From: Spirochaetales bacterium
GTDB lineage: Bacteria > Spirochaetota > Spirochaetia > Sphaerochaetales > Sphaerochaetaceae
NCBI GenBank assembly: GCA_012514185.1
Contig: JAAZAT010000089.1
Coordinates: forward strand, 1-64,000
Direction of reading: 5' to 3'
DNA: 64,000 bases
The position numbers and the translations under genes are program-made. This document shows, piece by piece, positions 35,784-44,699 of the stretch; positions within the stretch are counted from its first letter, which is position 1; the number at the start of each line of letters is the position of its first letter. The notes below the pieces were generated by a model. It saw only the letters and a list, made by a program, of their open reading frames with translations, searched no databases and was not told the origin of the DNA.

Positions 35784-35811
35784 TACTTATATAAAAACAA
35801 GGAGAATCACC

Positions 35812-36675
35812 ATGTTGCAGGGAGTTTTTACTGCGCTTGTCACACCATTTTCACACAATGGGCACATCGACATCGGAGCACTGAATGCAATCGTGCAAAG
35901 ACAGTTGGAATCAGGGATTGATGGTTTGGTACCAATCGGGACAACCGGGGAAAGCCCGACTCTTGATGACAAAGAGAAGGAGCTGATCATCAAGACAGTC
36001 GCACACCTTGCACACGGGAAAGTCCCGGTCATTGCCGGCAGTGGATCAAACTGCACAAAATCGGCGATTGAAGCAACAAAAAAAGCAAAGGATGCCGGAG
36101 CCGACTACACCTTGCAGGTAGCTCCTTATTACAACAAGCCGTCGGAAGAAGGCCTGTATCGTCATTTTATCGAGATTGCTGAGAAGGGTGGATTGCCTGT
36201 GGTCCTCTATAATATCCCTGGCCGCAGTGCAATCAACATGTCGGTCGACCTGATACTCAGGCTTGCAGAGCATCCGCTCATCGTCGCTGATAAGGAAGCT
36301 TGCGGCAATATGGCCCAGATACAGGACCTTCTTCATCGGAAACCTGCCGGTTTCTCAGTCTTGTCCGGAGACGATGCACTCACCCTGCCGATGATGGCTT
36401 GCGGTGCCCAAGGCATCATTTCTGTGGCCAGCAACATGTTTCCGGCAGAGATGGTGAAGATGACTCACGCTGCCGCCAGTGGTGATTTCAAGACTGCATT
36501 GGATGTCTACAACCATCTCTATCCCTTCTTTGTCAACCAATTCATCGAGACCAATCCTGTACCTGTAAAGACGTATATGGCTTCGAAAGGTTTGCTTGAA
36601 GAGGTGTTCAGGCTTCCGCTGGTACCGCTTACAACACTTCATAAGGAAACGCTTCTGGCTACATTCAAGCAGTGA
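35812..36675 (+). CDS. dapA2: Second dihydrodipicolinate synthase-family aldolase
   Basis: A 287-residue class I aldolase of the DapA family. GTTGESPTL, LYNIPGRSAINM and the Schiff-base lysine in IVADKEACGN are all present, so the residues that bind pyruvate and the carboxylate of aspartate semialdehyde are kept. This makes genuine dihydrodipicolinate synthase likely, although members of this family also include hydroxyproline-pathway deaminases and sugar-acid aldolases. AAGGAG is placed seven bases before the ATG at 35812. It is separately regulated from the core dapA and faces the regulator gene. Confidence 0.88.
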   Translation: MLQGVFTALVTPFSHNGHIDIGALNAIVQRQLESGIDGLVPIGTTGESPTLDDKEKELIIKTVAHLAHGKVPVIAGSGSNCTKSAIEATKKAKDAGADYTLQVAPYYNKPSEEGLYRHFIEIAEKGGLPVVLYNIPGRSAINMSVDLILRLAEHPLIVADKEACGNMAQIQDLLHRKPAGFSVLSGDDALTLPMMACGAQGIISVASNMFPAEMVKMTHAAASGDFKTALDVYNHLYPFFVNQFIETNPVPVKTYMASKGLLEEVFRLPLVPLTTLHKETLLATFKQ

Positions 36676-36796
36676 ATCCCTGCAAAACAAAGCGGAACGT
36701 ACGGAATGAAATTCTTCATGCTGCAGGATAGCAGCCAGTAAAACAGAATTCTCTTTGCAGCGGCGAGCGTGAATGTTGCATACTAATCTCTTGGCA

Positions 36797-36830
36797 GTGC
36801 AAGAATAGACTTGCACAATCGTTCTTTGTT
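36797..36830 (+). terminator. Possible terminator after dapA2
   Basis: GTGCAAG and CTTGCAC (36797-36803 and 36810-36816) form a perfect seven-pair stem around a six-base loop, followed by the T-rich AATCGTTCTTTGTT. A smaller hairpin GCTGC/GCAGC lies at 36720-36735. Confidence 0.4.
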
Positions 36831-36881
36831 CGTCCACTATGCAGAGAGCTGGATAAATGCAAAAATATTTTGTTGTTATTA

Positions 36882-36910
36882 TTGATTCATTCTTGTTTTT
36901 TGAATAACAT
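36882..36910 (+). promoter_or_regulatory. Promoter of the DapB-ACT fusion gene
   Basis: TTGATT (36882-36887), 17 bases and TAACAT (36905-36910) precede the gene; the leader would be about 25 bases with AGGA before the ATG at 36941. Confidence 0.5.
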
Positions 36911-36940
36911 ATGAACATATTTAATAACAGGATGTTTTAT

Positions 36941-38155
36941 ATGGTGAGAGTAATTCTTTACGGTTGCAGTGGCAGAATGGGGCAAGTCATTACCTCGCTG
37001 GCAGAGCGAATCGACAACCTTTCCATTGTTGCTGGAATCGACGTATATCCAAGCGAACGTGCATACCAGGTATATCCGAGCCTGCTCGCCTGCCCTGTTC
37101 AAGCAGACGTTCTTCTTGACTTCTCCTCACCCAAATCGTTGCATGACTATCTAGCGGTTGCCGTTGAGCGCAGGCTTGCTGTTGTTGTGGCTACAACCGG
37201 GCTTGAGACTGCTGAATTGGATTTATTGGCAAGGGCAACTGAAAAGATTCCCGTTTTTCGTTCGGGCAGCATGTCGCTTGGTGTCAATCTCGTCCAACAA
37301 CTGGTAAAACATGCTGCAAAGGTCTTGGGTGAACCGTTTGATGTAGAGATCGTCGAAAAGCATCACAACCTGAAAAAGGATGCTCCCAGTGGAACTGCGT
37401 TGATGCTCGCCGATTCGGTAAATGATGGTCGGACGCACAAGCTGAGATACGTGTACGGCCGTCACGGAGGCGATGCACAGCGACAGAGTGATGAGCTGGG
37501 CATCCACTCAATGCGCGGAGGGACAATCGTCGGTGAGCATGAAGTCTCGTTTGCAGGCAAGGACGAGGTGATAACCATCGGCCATCAGGCCTACTCACGG
37601 CAGGTGTTCGCCACCGGAGCCATCTTGGCCGCTTCTTATATCGTCGAGCAGAAACCCGGCATGTATTCGATGCAGGATATGATTACTGCAAAAAGCGCGA
37701 TAACGACGCTGTTGGCGCAACCAGATCAGGTTTTGGTATCGCTTGAGAATATACCGAGGAACATGACGCTGGTTACTGACCTCTATGGAGCGCTGGCATC
37801 CAATGACGTATTCATCGATATGATCAGCCATACGGGTGCAACCAACGGCCATATCGCAATCGCTTTTACCATTCATCGGAAAGATCTTGAGAAGACAAGG
37901 GGTGTAATCGCCAAGCTTACTGAGACACAGCTGCAAACCAAGGCGACGATTTCTGAGAATATCACCAAGTTGACCGTAGAAGGCCCCGGTATGGAATTTC
38001 AGTCCGGCGTCGCGTATAAAGTGTTTTCTTGCATGGCAAAAGCTGATATTTCGATTTTTGCAGTTACAACATCGGAGAGTAAAATTGAATATGCAATCTA
38101 CTCCACCGACGTCGATAAGGCAATTCGCATCATCAAGGAAGAATTCGCAATTTAG
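36941..38155 (+). CDS. dapB2: DapB fused to aspartokinase-type ACT domains
   Basis: A 404-residue two-part protein. Residues 1-245 are a full dihydrodipicolinate reductase: VILYGCSGRMGQVIT for NAD(P)H, SGSMSLGVNL, and EKHHNLKKDAPSGTA with the catalytic histidines and lysine. Residues about 262-404 match the regulatory end of aspartokinases, two ACT units; VEGPGMEFQSGVAYKVFSCM and VTTSESKIEYAIY are the clearest parts. There is no kinase domain. Aspartokinase ACT domains bind lysine or threonine, so this reductase may be feedback-controlled by an amino acid. The ATG at 36941 begins the standard DapB start; upstream ATGs at 36911 and 36932 lack good sites. It converges with the iron-sulfur gene, overlapping by 4 bases. 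Confidence 0.9.
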   Translation: MVRVILYGCSGRMGQVITSLAERIDNLSIVAGIDVYPSERAYQVYPSLLACPVQADVLLDFSSPKSLHDYLAVAVERRLAVVVATTGLETAELDLLARATEKIPVFRSGSMSLGVNLVQQLVKHAAKVLGEPFDVEIVEKHHNLKKDAPSGTALMLADSVNDGRTHKLRYVYGRHGGDAQRQSDELGIHSMRGGTIVGEHEVSFAGKDEVITIGHQAYSRQVFATGAILAASYIVEQKPGMYSMQDMITAKSAITTLLAQPDQVLVSLENIPRNMTLVTDLYGALASNDVFIDMISHTGATNGHIAIAFTIHRKDLEKTRGVIAKLTETQLQTKATISENITKLTVEGPGMEFQSGVAYKVFSCMAKADISIFAVTTSESKIEYAIYSTDVDKAIRIIKEEFAI

Positions 38156-38688
38156 TCGATCGCCAAACGTTGCATATTCACAACGTGTTCATACTGTTCG
38201 ACCGGGTAGGATGCATGAATGATTGCGGTTCGGTTGAACCGCTTGATGGTCACCACCTTGATCACGGTCCCTTCGCATACCACCTGGCCGTACCGATTGA
38301 CCATGTTGATTGTTTGCCCTGCTTCAGGAAGCGGCAGATATTCAAACGGAAAAGCAATGAAGGACAAATCCTTGGTATAGTTTTTTTGCTTGAGATAGAT
38401 GGCCAAGCCCGGGCAAGCAGCTACGCACAAACCGCAGCCGGTACATGTTTCTATGTCGATGACCGGCAGGTTGGTAATCTCGGAACCTACCGTGATGGCA
38501 TGAACAGGACATGCAGTTTCGCAGGGGTTGCAAGGGATTGCCTCAATGCATTCTATTACTGCGACCGGGTGGTGCATGCGTTCGTCGGGAAGGATGTATT
38601 CCTTTGTTGCATGCAATTCGGCCAGGCTTGCCGCACCTGTAGTCTTGAGTCTTCCTTCTGTCTCATTATGGTTGTCCATCTCGTTCAT
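38152..38688 (-). CDS. 4Fe-4S ferredoxin-type subunit of an amino/imino-acid dehydrogenase
   Basis: A 178-residue protein with two iron-sulfur sites at about residues 52-95. The first is irregular (CIEAIPCNPCETACPVHAI); the second, CTGCGLCVAACPG, is canonical. A C-terminal beta-rich domain follows. It is the last gene of the six-gene minus-strand unit that includes two flavoproteins and two [2Fe-2S]-type proteins. Its ATG overlaps the stop of the flavoprotein gene. It probably passes electrons from the flavin subunits to a soluble carrier. Confidence 0.85.
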   Translation of the reverse strand: MNEMDNHNETEGRLKTTGAASLAELHATKEYILPDERMHHPVAVIECIEAIPCNPCETACPVHAITVGSEITNLPVIDIETCTGCGLCVAACPGLAIYLKQKNYTKDLSFIAFPFEYLPLPEAGQTINMVNRYGQVVCEGTVIKVVTIKRFNRTAIIHASYPVEQYEHVVNMQRLAID

Positions 38689-39776
38689 CCTTTCCTGGCA
38701 GCCATGATGGCTTCTTTCGCATCACGTCTTTTTTGTCCGAACATTCCTGATCTCAACGCCAACAAATTATGGTTGATTGCCTCAAACCGCGACCTATACC
38801 GCGATGCCTCAAGATACCCGAGCGAATGGGCAGCCGACAAACCGGCCATGCGCCCTTCTTCCATCGCGGTACTGGCTTCCTCAACACCTGAAACATCGCC
38901 TGCGATGTAGATCGAAGGTATGCTGGTACGCATCGACTCATCATGCCATGGCACCAAACCACCCAGTACGGGACTGTTGACCGAACGGCAACCAGCGCCG
39001 AAGGCCAGCTCCACCGCAGGGGTAAGGCCGGCGGCGATGCAGATGGTGTCCACATCCACAGAAAATTCGGTACCTGCAATCGGTTTCCAAGCCGCATCGA
39101 GTTTTACAATCACCGCCGACTCGACATGATCGGTTCCATGAGCCTCAAGTACGGTATGGCCGGTGTAGAAAGGAACGCCGGCCCGCCTGACCTTTGCCGT
39201 ATGTACACCGTAGCCGCCAAGTTGCGGGGCTGCTTCGACCACAGCCTTGACTTGCGCTCCTGCTTGCAGCAACTGATAGGAGACGATGACTCCGACATTC
39301 CCCGACCCGATCATCAGGATTTTCCTACCAGGGAGAACCCGGTGGATGTTGATCATGGTCTGTGCAGCTCCGGCTCCCATGACTCCGGGGAGTGTCCAGC
39401 CTGGAAAATTGACGACATTCTCGTTGGCCCCGGTTGCCAGTATGATGCGTTTGGCATGGATGGTCAGGGATGTGCTTTTATCACGCACCACCCAGACTTT
39501 ATCCTGATCGAATATTCCGCAGGCTTCGGTATTGAGCCAGACTTCGATATCCAGTTCTTCCGCCTTCTGCAGCAACAAGGTTCCGATATCAATCCCACGT
39601 ACACCTGCGCTATGTTCCCGAGAACCGAAAAATTTGTGGATCTGCTTGAACAGCTGGCCGCCGGGCTTTGCGTTTTCATCAACCAACAACACCTTCGCTC
39701 CAGCCTCGGCAGCTTCGATTGCCGCACACAATCCAGCCGGGCCGGATCCGATAACAACTATATCTCGTTCCATCAT
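38685..39776 (-). CDS. FAD/NAD(P)-binding subunit, HcnB/OoxA-like
   Basis: A 363-residue pyridine nucleotide-disulfide oxidoreductase-fold protein. The FAD-binding IVVIGSGPAGLCAAIEAAEAG is at the start; a second nucleotide-binding site GRKILMIGSGNVGVIV lies mid-protein, and the FAD-ribityl motif SIYIAGDVSGVEEASTA near the end. This matches the beta-like subunit of hydrogen cyanide synthase, octopine/nopaline oxidase and D-hydroxyproline or proline dehydrogenases. The neighbouring small [2Fe-2S] protein, BFD-like protein and DAO-type subunit complete such a complex. Confidence 0.9.
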   Translation of the reverse strand: MMERDIVVIGSGPAGLCAAIEAAEAGAKVLLVDENAKPGGQLFKQIHKFFGSREHSAGVRGIDIGTLLLQKAEELDIEVWLNTEACGIFDQDKVWVVRDKSTSLTIHAKRIILATGANENVVNFPGWTLPGVMGAGAAQTMINIHRVLPGRKILMIGSGNVGVIVSYQLLQAGAQVKAVVEAAPQLGGYGVHTAKVRRAGVPFYTGHTVLEAHGTDHVESAVIVKLDAAWKPIAGTEFSVDVDTICIAAGLTPAVELAFGAGCRSVNSPVLGGLVPWHDESMRTSIPSIYIAGDVSGVEEASTAMEEGRMAGLSAAHSLGYLEASRYRSRFEAINHNLLALRSGMFGQKRRDAKEAIMAARKG

Positions 39777-39779
39777 ATG

Positions 39780-40100
39780 CTATCGTTTCCCTCCCCAATC
39801 GCCGAATCCCATCTGCGTCTCTATCACCATTCCCTCTTCGACCGCTGTAACACAGGTGCGGACATTGGGCGTTCCGTTGACCGTCATCACACAATCGGTA
39901 CAGCGACCGATGCCGCAGAAGATACTGCGCGGTTCATGTCGTTTCACCGTCTTTCGAAAATAGGGTTTGCCGGTTGCCATCAGTGCTGCAGCAATCATTT
40001 CCCCTTTCCTCGCTTCAACAGGTTCGCCGTCAACATAGATGGTGACTTTCTCCTCCTCTGGAAGCGGACCAAGTATCGGATGATCAAGAATCCTTTGCAT
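39780..40100 (-). CDS. [2Fe-2S] subunit, HcnA/OoxA N-terminal-like
   Basis: A 106-residue protein with one plant-type [2Fe-2S] site: CGIGRCTDCVMTVNG gives C-x4-C-x2-C, and a fourth cysteine follows in VRTCVTAV. This is the small subunit of HcnABC-like dehydrogenases. GAGGAG is seven bases before the ATG at 40100; an ATG three bases upstream is also possible. It overlaps the BFD-like gene by 17 bases and precedes the flavoprotein gene by 3 bases. Confidence 0.87.
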   Translation of the reverse strand: MQRILDHPILGPLPEEEKVTIYVDGEPVEARKGEMIAAALMATGKPYFRKTVKRHEPRSIFCGIGRCTDCVMTVNGTPNVRTCVTAVEEGMVIETQMGFGDWGGKR

Positions 40101-40380
40101 CATTGAACTCCTCGTTCTCAACTACCTGCAGCTTTTCAGGTCGTACGGGATATCGATAAGATTTCGGCAAGACCTCTTCAAGCGGTTTGCCGGTACGCTG
40201 GGCAATGATTCTCGCAATCGTCTTGGTGCAGGTTCTTCCTTGACACAGGCCCATACCTGCCCGAGTAACGCGTTTGATATCCGTTACGGTGACAAAACCC
40301 TCATCTATTGCCTGTTCAATCTCACGAAGCGTCACTTCCTCGCAACGACAGATGAACATATCCTTATCATCGTCAGCCAT
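40084..40380 (-). CDS. BFD-like [2Fe-2S]-binding protein
   Basis: A 98-residue protein with a bacterioferritin-associated-ferredoxin-type cluster site: MFICRCEEVTLREIE and MGLCQGRTCTKTIAR provide C-x1-C and C-x4-C. In related enzymes this domain is often the C-terminus of the flavoprotein subunit; here it is a separate gene. AAGGAGG is seven bases before the ATG. Confidence 0.88.
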   Translation of the reverse strand: MADDDKDMFICRCEEVTLREIEQAIDEGFVTVTDIKRVTRAGMGLCQGRTCTKTIARIIAQRTGKPLEEVLPKSYRYPVRPEKLQVVENEEFNDAKDS

Positions 40381-40392
40381 AATCACACCTCC

Positions 40393-41577
40393 TTACAGGT
40401 TTGCGAATCTGTTGGGCGACAATTCGTCCAATCGATGGTCGCCCGGGTCCCGGCACACCATCGCTGCCAAAAGTGTACCGGTAATCGGAGCAAGGGCGAT
40501 GCCATCGCCTTCATGTCCCGCTGCAGTAAAGAATCCATCAATTCCAGCATGTTCCCCCAACAGCATCCTCCCATCGGGCGTCGAAGGTCGCAGGCCTGCA
40601 ATCGCACGGATGAAGTTGACATCGCGCAACCTCGGCAGGTACTTGAGCGTTTGGTTGATGATGGCCCTGATCCCCCCGATCGTGGTGCCCTTATCGAACC
40701 CGACGTATTCTCGGGTGCTGCCGACCAAATACGTATCACCTCCCGAACGGGTAAAGGCAAAGGACAATCCCATCGACCGCTCATCTTCATTCAAATCTAC
40801 TACAACATCGTTTCGCAACTTAGTCACCAGATATTTCGCACTCCAAAGATTGGTCTCCCCTATCGGAGGGACCCGTTCGGTGATGATAATCTGGCCTCGT
40901 TTGGGGGTAATAGGTACGTTGGCACCGACCATCTCCCCGATCTGCCCAGCCCAGGTTCCTGCGGCATTTACCACAATTGGGGCCTGAAACACTGTACCGT
41001 CCTGGGTGGATACCAAATAATCACCGTTGCCGATGCGTTCGATTCCGACCACCCCATTTCGCCTGAATACTTTCATGCCGTATGAGGAGCCTTTTCGTTC
41101 GAATGCCCGCATCACGGCAAATGGATCGATCTGGGAGTCCATTTTACTGTAGGTCGAAGCTATGATGTGGTCGCTGAGAAACGGCTGCTTCTTGTGGATC
41201 TCTCGTTTGTCGATCACCTCGACATCAAGACCATAGGAGCGTTGCTGTGAGACAAACTCCTCCATGATCTCCAATTCTTGTTGGTTTTCAATCAACACCA
41301 TTCCACCCAGGTTTGCAAATCCAAGGTTGTCATCCACTTCAGCGCGGAGCGACTTATAGAGCTCCAAGCTCTCAAACGTCAGCTCAAGGTTGATGCCGGG
41401 TTTTTTTGACTGGAAGAGTATCATGTCATCGCATGCGCCGGATGCCCCGTCGGCAAAACCTCCGCTATCAAGGACACATACCCGCTTCCCTCGTTTTGTG
41501 AGGTAAAAGCCACAAGATAGGCCGATGATGCCTCCACCGATAACCAATACGTCGGCAGCATGTGTCATGTACTTCAT
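40393..41577 (-). CDS. FAD-dependent amino/imino-acid oxidoreductase (DAO family), HcnC-like catalytic subunit
   Basis: A 394-residue flavoprotein of the D-amino-acid oxidase/glycine oxidase family. VLVIGGGIIGLSCGFYLTKRG binds FAD; APIVVNAAGTWAGQIGEMVG and the C-terminal GRMLLGEHAGIDGFFTAAGHEG are conserved family parts. In the complex this subunit oxidises the amine or imine bond of the substrate, possibly proline, a D-amino acid or a secondary amine opine. Its ATG overlaps the asd stop (ATGA), so it is tied to aspartate-semialdehyde metabolism at the operon level. Confidence 0.9.
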   Translation of the reverse strand: MKYMTHAADVLVIGGGIIGLSCGFYLTKRGKRVCVLDSGGFADGASGACDDMILFQSKKPGINLELTFESLELYKSLRAEVDDNLGFANLGGMVLIENQQELEIMEEFVSQQRSYGLDVEVIDKREIHKKQPFLSDHIIASTYSKMDSQIDPFAVMRAFERKGSSYGMKVFRRNGVVGIERIGNGDYLVSTQDGTVFQAPIVVNAAGTWAGQIGEMVGANVPITPKRGQIIITERVPPIGETNLWSAKYLVTKLRNDVVVDLNEDERSMGLSFAFTRSGGDTYLVGSTREYVGFDKGTTIGGIRAIINQTLKYLPRLRDVNFIRAIAGLRPSTPDGRMLLGEHAGIDGFFTAAGHEGDGIALAPITGTLLAAMVCRDPGDHRLDELSPNRFANL

Positions 41578-42608
41578 CTCCTCTCGGGTGCCGACGGACC
41601 AACCAAATCCATTTCGACCAGTTTTTCGGCAATCTGTACCGTATTGAGCGCCGCTCCCTTGAGCAGGTTGTCAGAAACCACCCACATGTTCAGGCCGTTT
41701 TCAACCGATGGATCTCTTCTGAGTCTTCCTATAAAGACTTCGTAACGATCCTCTGCATCAAGGGCCAACGGGTAGACCTGACGGGCTGGATCGTCAGTCA
41801 GCTGTATGCCCGGGGCTTTTTTGTATAGCTCGAATACCTGTTCCATCTCGAACGGCTTTTCAAACTCAAGGTTGATGGACTCGCTATGACCTCTGAATAC
41901 GGGAATTCGGACAGCCGTCGGGCTGACAAGAATATTCGGATCGAGCATTTTATGGGTTTCATTGACCATCTTCATCTCTTCCTTGGTATACCCGTTTTCC
42001 AAGAAAACATCGATGTGTGGCAGTGCATTGAACGCAATCTGATGCGGATACACGTTCGCTATTGCTTGCTTGCCGTCCAATACCGACTGTGACTGCTCAC
42101 GCAACTCGCGAATAGCAGCGGCTCCGCTGCCTGAGACAGCCTGATAGGTCGAAACCACAACGCGCTTGATCTTGAATGCATCATGCAATGGCTTGAGCGC
42201 CACCAACATTTGGATCGTGGAGCAGTTGGGATTGGCGATCAGGCCCTTATGAGAGCGCAATGCTTCAGGGTTGACTTCGGGGATCACCAAAGGTACACCC
42301 TCGGTCATACGCCACTGACTTGAGTTATCAATCACCACAGCTCCTTCCGAAACGGCTATCGGAGCCAGGATCTCGCTCGCCTCCGCCCCGGCAGAGAACA
42401 GGGCAATATCGACATCGGTGAACTTTCCCTTCCCGGATGTCTCAACAGTCCACATCTTGTTCCTGAACGCTACTTGCTTGCCTGCATTCTCTTCGATGTC
42501 AAGCGGTTTGAGTGAGGAAACAGCCAACGAGGACCGTTCCAGAATCTTGGTCATCTGCTGCCCTACTGCTCCCAGGGCACCCACAATTGCAACTCGATAT
42601 GATTTCAT
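41574..42608 (-). CDS. asd: Aspartate-semialdehyde dehydrogenase
   Basis: A 344-residue NADP-dependent enzyme that interconverts aspartyl-phosphate and aspartate semialdehyde. The nucleotide site is VAIVGALGAVGQQM, the catalytic cysteine is in ANPNCSTIQM, and the histidine in RGHSESINLEF and the SGSGAAAI loop are typical. AAGGTGG precedes the ATG at 42608. It sits between the transporter genes and the dehydrogenase subunits in one operon. Whether it is the genome's only asd is not known from this window. Confidence 0.94.
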   Translation of the reverse strand: MKSYRVAIVGALGAVGQQMTKILERSSLAVSSLKPLDIEENAGKQVAFRNKMWTVETSGKGKFTDVDIALFSAGAEASEILAPIAVSEGAVVIDNSSQWRMTEGVPLVIPEVNPEALRSHKGLIANPNCSTIQMLVALKPLHDAFKIKRVVVSTYQAVSGSGAAAIRELREQSQSVLDGKQAIANVYPHQIAFNALPHIDVFLENGYTKEEMKMVNETHKMLDPNILVSPTAVRIPVFRGHSESINLEFEKPFEMEQVFELYKKAPGIQLTDDPARQVYPLALDAEDRYEVFIGRLRRDPSVENGLNMWVVSDNLLKGAALNTVQIAEKLVEMDLVGPSAPERR

Positions 42609-42708
42609 ATGTACCACCTTCTTAGCCGGTTGTGCATCCTGCTGCGGTGCACAACCAGCCCAACCATCTTTCATGATGGTGTCACTTAGTTATTGCCAAT
42701 ATTCTCCC

Positions 42709-44622
42709 TCAAGCCGGTACGGTGGGTTTAATTACCTTCTTTTTCATGTTTGCCAAGATAAAGAAAACCAGGATGACGACAGCCGATATGATCAAGGCAA
42801 TATCTACGGTGTACGAATGCATGATCTTCGGATTGCATGCGATGATGACCATGGCTACCGTCAGAGCTCCCAATATCGCCCGTTCCCAGAGTTTTAAAGT
42901 CCTATTGAAATACCCACGCATCGAGGAGGCCATCGTAACAACAGCATAGAATACGAGGATGCAAAGGGCTATGATCTCAAGAAAGGATCCTCTCATCAAG
43001 AAGGCAGGATTGTATACGAAGATGTAGGGGATGATGAATCCCACGAGTGCCAGACGCAACGCTTCCCATCCGGTCTTCAGAGGGTCTGAACCGGCAATGG
43101 CAGCTCCACAATAACTGGCAATGCTCACCGGGGGTGTTACTTCAGCCAAGATGGCAAAATAGAAAACAAACAGGTGGGCGGTAAGAACATCGATACCCAG
43201 GGCCTGAAGGGCCGGGCCGCCGATGGTCACGGCAACGATATAGGCGGGAGTACACGGCATGCCCATGCCCATGAGAATCGAGGTAACCATGATGAGCATC
43301 AAGGCAGGCAGCAAAAATCCACCCGACCACGATTGGATGACGGAGGCTATTCCCAGCGCCAGACCGGTATAGGTCACGATGCTGATCACCATTCCGGCTC
43401 CGGCGCAGGTGACTGCCAGCATGATGAGGTTCTTTCCAGACAATTCAAACGTTTCATAGAGCTTTTTTGGAGTCATCCATGTATCACGCTTGATGAAGGT
43501 CATCAAGAAGGTAGCCAGAATTCCATAGACAGCCGCCATGAACGGCGAATACCCGATGACCAAAAAAATGACAAGCACAATAAGGGGAATCAACTGATAC
43601 GAGTCTTTCAAGACTTGTTTCGTTGAAATGATTTCGTCTTCATCCATGCCTCGAAGATTCTCTTTTTTGGCCTCGAAGTGGACTTTGATGAGGATGCTCA
43701 GATAATAGAAAATGGCACCGATGACAGCGGCCTTGATGATATGGACATACGCTATCCCGGTTATTTCCGACATGACGAACGCTCCGGCGCCCATGATCGG
43801 CGGCATGATCAACCCACCGGTTGATGCAGCTGCCTCGACAGCTCCTGCAAATTGTTTGCGATAGCCCAACCTCTTCATAAGAGGAATGGTAAAAACTCCG
43901 GTTGCATATACGTTTGCAGCCGCCACTCCGCTGATCGAACCAAACAAGCCGCTTGAGATGACGGCAATCTTTGCAGGACCACCAATGGATCTTCCTGCCA
44001 GGGAGACAGCAAGATTGGTGAAGTATTCGCCGGTCTTTGTATTCTGCATGAATGCACCGAAGATGACGAAGACCGCAACCAGTGTAGCGGTAACCCCGAT
44101 GATGGAACCGTAGATACCTTCACTGGTAAAAAGATAGAGGATTTCCACCATGCGGCTGAGGGGCATCGGTTTCGAGTAGAAAATACCGCCGAGCAACGGA
44201 GAGGTAACCAAATACACAAGAAAGAGACTGATCAGGATGGCCATCGCAGGTACGACAACCCGGCGAACCGCCTCGATCAGCAAGATGATATTGATGAGGC
44301 CTAGAACTGTCTCGATGGGATAGACGGGATCAATCATCTCGTAGCGCATATTCAGCCTTGCATCCGACAGCATCAGATACAGAGGGGGAAGAATTGCCAG
44401 AATTGCCAATATGAAGTCCAAGACCGAAGGCCGATCAAGAGGCGACTTGGTTTTTGACGCAGGAAACAGAAGAAATGCCATCGGCAAGAGAACCATCAGG
44501 TGAATGCCACGCTGAATTCTGGGCTGGAATACTCCAAATATTGCGGTATATAAGTGAAAAACAGCCACCGCAACTAGGCAAAAACTGACTACCCATTTCA
44601 ACCAACCTTTCAATTCACGCAT
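42709..44622 (-). CDS. TRAP transporter fused 4TM/12TM permease (DctQM type)
   Basis: A 637-residue membrane protein. About four helices at the N-terminus correspond to the small DctQ-like subunit, and from about residue 115 some twelve helices form the DctM-like large subunit with GSISGVAAANVYATGVFTIPL, STGGLIMPPIMGAGAFVM and GMGMPCTPAYIVAVTIGGPALQ-type signatures. This fused form is the usual partner of TAXI-type binding proteins. GGAG precedes the ATG at 44622; a GTG 9 bases upstream is less well placed. A terminator-like hairpin separates it from the binding protein gene. Confidence 0.94.
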   Translation of the reverse strand: MRELKGWLKWVVSFCLVAVAVFHLYTAIFGVFQPRIQRGIHLMVLLPMAFLLFPASKTKSPLDRPSVLDFILAILAILPPLYLMLSDARLNMRYEMIDPVYPIETVLGLINIILLIEAVRRVVVPAMAILISLFLVYLVTSPLLGGIFYSKPMPLSRMVEILYLFTSEGIYGSIIGVTATLVAVFVIFGAFMQNTKTGEYFTNLAVSLAGRSIGGPAKIAVISSGLFGSISGVAAANVYATGVFTIPLMKRLGYRKQFAGAVEAAASTGGLIMPPIMGAGAFVMSEITGIAYVHIIKAAVIGAIFYYLSILIKVHFEAKKENLRGMDEDEIISTKQVLKDSYQLIPLIVLVIFLVIGYSPFMAAVYGILATFLMTFIKRDTWMTPKKLYETFELSGKNLIMLAVTCAGAGMVISIVTYTGLALGIASVIQSWSGGFLLPALMLIMVTSILMGMGMPCTPAYIVAVTIGGPALQALGIDVLTAHLFVFYFAILAEVTPPVSIASYCGAAIAGSDPLKTGWEALRLALVGFIIPYIFVYNPAFLMRGSFLEIIALCILVFYAVVTMASSMRGYFNRTLKLWERAILGALTVAMVIIACNPKIMHSYTVDIALIISAVVILVFFILANMKKKVIKPTVPA

Positions 44623-44652
44623 AGCATTCACTCCACTTTTTTTTAGTTTTTT

Positions 44653-44679
44653 AAAAAACGGACCTTACGGAAGGTCCGT
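44653..44679 (-). terminator. Intra-operon terminator between binding protein and permease genes
   Basis: A perfect nine-pair stem (ACGGACCTT/AAGGTCCGT) with a four-base loop is followed on the minus strand by TTTTTT. Partial read-through would give more binding protein than permease. Confidence 0.8.
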
Positions 44680-44699
44680 TTCTGATAGTTGAGATCCTC

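Noticed and set aside
35812-36675. DapA2 as a sialic acid lyase or sugar-acid aldolase
   Set aside because: The GTTGE and YNIPGR motifs, with the arginine that binds the semialdehyde carboxylate, are kept, and asd and dapB2 are in the same block.
38943-40106. A 387-codon plus-strand frame opposite the flavoprotein and iron-sulfur genes
   Set aside because: The minus strand encodes three proteins with clear cofactor motifs in tight overlap; the plus frame has none.
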